Positions 63,304 to 64,000 of a stretch of 64,000 nucleotides of DNA are shown one piece after another. The stretch spans positions 186,001 to 250,000 of the forward strand of contig CAYWLG010000003.1 in the NCBI GenBank assembly GCA_964459385.1, given 5' to 3'. The notes under the pieces were generated by a model. The model was not told the origin of the DNA and searched no databases. It saw only the letters and a list, made by a program, of their open reading frames with translations. A program made the position numbers and the translations under genes. The stretch is from UBA6107 sp964459385 (lineage in GTDB: Bacteria; Chloroflexota; Anaerolineae; Anaerolineales; Anaerolineaceae). The stretch's first letter is position 1. Each line of letters opens with the position of its first letter.

Positions 63304-63999
63304 TTAATTGAGCAGGTAAGCCATCACCCACTGGGTCGTGGCAACCAGGGCTTCGCTGTGGGTGCGCTCGTAACTGTGGGAGGCATCCACGCCCGGACCG
63401 ATGAGGGCAACCGCCACATCGCCACCGGCGCGCAGCAGGGCTTCACCATCGGAACCGTAATAGGGGTAGATATCCACCTTGTAGGCGATCTGCTCGGCAT
63501 CGGCCAGTGCACGCAGGCGCTGGCTGAGCCCGTAATGGTAGGGGCCGCCTGAATCTTTGACACACAGGGTGGAGTGAAACTCATCCGAGTTCTGTCCGCT
63601 GCCCACGGCAGCCATATCCACGGCCACCAGTTCGGCCAGGTCGGCCGGGAACCCGGCAGCGGCACCGTGCCCCACCTCTTCATAATTGCTGATGAGCACA
63701 TAAGTGGTCTGGGCGGGTTTCAGCCCGGCCTCATCGAGCGCCAGCAGGGCTTCAAGGATGGAAGCCACGCCGGCCTTGTCATCGAGATGGCGTGAACGCA
63801 CGAAGCCGTTCACTACCTCTACACGCGGATCAAAGGCGATAAAATCGCCCACTTCAATGCCCAGAGCGCGTGTATCTTCCGCCGAATTCACCATCGCATC
63901 GAGGCGCACTTCCATTGTATCGGCACTGCGTTTGTTCTCGCTGACGGCCGCGCCGTGAACGTGACCTGAAGCCTGATTGAGCAAAATGCTGCCACGCAC
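63304..63999 (-). CDS. M42-family metallopeptidase (partial, cut by the window end)
   Basis: The C-terminal 231 residues of a cellulase/glutamyl aminopeptidase family M42 enzyme; the N-terminus lies beyond position 64000. Metal ligands and catalytic acid are seen in RHLDDKAGVAS (Asp bridging the metals), NYEEVGHGAAAG (Glu base and Glu ligand), VAVDMAAVGSGQ (Asp ligand) and SYERTHSEALV (final His). These enzymes remove N-terminal acidic or hydrophobic residues from peptides in the cytosol with two Zn2+ or Co2+ ions. Frame open at the edge. Confidence 0.88.
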   Translation of the reverse strand: MRGSILLNQASGHVHGAAVSENKRSADTMEVRLDAMVNSAEDTRALGIEVGDFIAFDPRVEVVNGFVRSRHLDDKAGVASILEALLALDEAGLKPAQTTYVLISNYEEVGHGAAAGFPADLAELVAVDMAAVGSGQNSDEFHSTLCVKDSGGPYHYGLSQRLRALADAEQIAYKVDIYPYYGSDGEALLRAGGDVAVALIGPGVDASHSYERTHSEALVATTQWVMAYLLN

Positions 64000-64000
64000 C

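Overview
The window looks like chromosomal DNA of a Chloroflexota bacterium, most likely class Anaerolineae. This is inferred from gene content: a DUF11/SdrD-type surface protein with a Thr-Pro-Thr linker, lipoproteins with threonine/proline-rich linkers, a BTAD/NB-ARC/TPR regulator next to a small companion gene, GatCAB instead of a Gln-tRNA route, and a small SRP RNA. No phage, transposase, integrase, cas or toxin-antitoxin gene was recognised.

Layout. 1-3020: structured leader with two terminators, then a PRC-barrel/MgtE_N/CBS protein and an Nramp-related metal transporter (probably Mg2+ uptake). 3223-6022 (minus): ECF sigma factor and membrane anti-sigma-like protein. 6139-10571: GntR regulator with an operator at its own promoter, then a three-subunit xanthine-dehydrogenase-type molybdoenzyme. 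10602-13906: SRP RNA (ffs), a methyltransferase with a zinc ribbon, and PcrA/UvrD helicase. 14018-16802: lactate-permease-like carrier and type II NADH dehydrogenase. 16859-17896 (minus): Mrp/ApbC. 18112-24005: a roughly 1960-residue secreted adhesin ending in a sortase domain, broken by a one-base loss in a G run. 24093-27488: SGNH hydrolase, acyltransferase, DUF2804-like protein and YdcF-like protein. 27608-33240 (minus): glutamate dehydrogenase, GatB, aminotransferase, small protein and nucleotidyltransferase. 33497-38260: lipoprotein, YccF-like protein, membrane-anchored LuxR-type regulator, GatA and GatC. 38372-39598: YjjX-like NTPase and DUF1801 protein. 39657-45544: TetR-controlled ABC efflux system (adaptor, FtsX/MacB permease, two ATPases). 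45572-47331: esterase lipoprotein, tRNA-Pro(TGG), and ten 67-70 bp tandem repeats made from the 3' end of that tRNA. 47332-54753: glycosyltransferase, RNase HII, Ca2+-type P-ATPase, GlgC, TerC and rhomboid protease. 54811-60498: attenuator-like leader with an RNHCP zinc-ribbon gene, lipoprotein, small gene and SARP-like regulator. 60557-63999 (minus): ClpC and a partial M42 peptidase.

The features most worth a second look are the tRNA-Pro-derived tandem array (46593-47301), the adhesin that carries its own sortase domain directly after an LPXTG-like EPETG motif and has a homopolymer frameshift (18112-24005), and two leaders with mutually exclusive hairpins (111-399 and 55037-55187).
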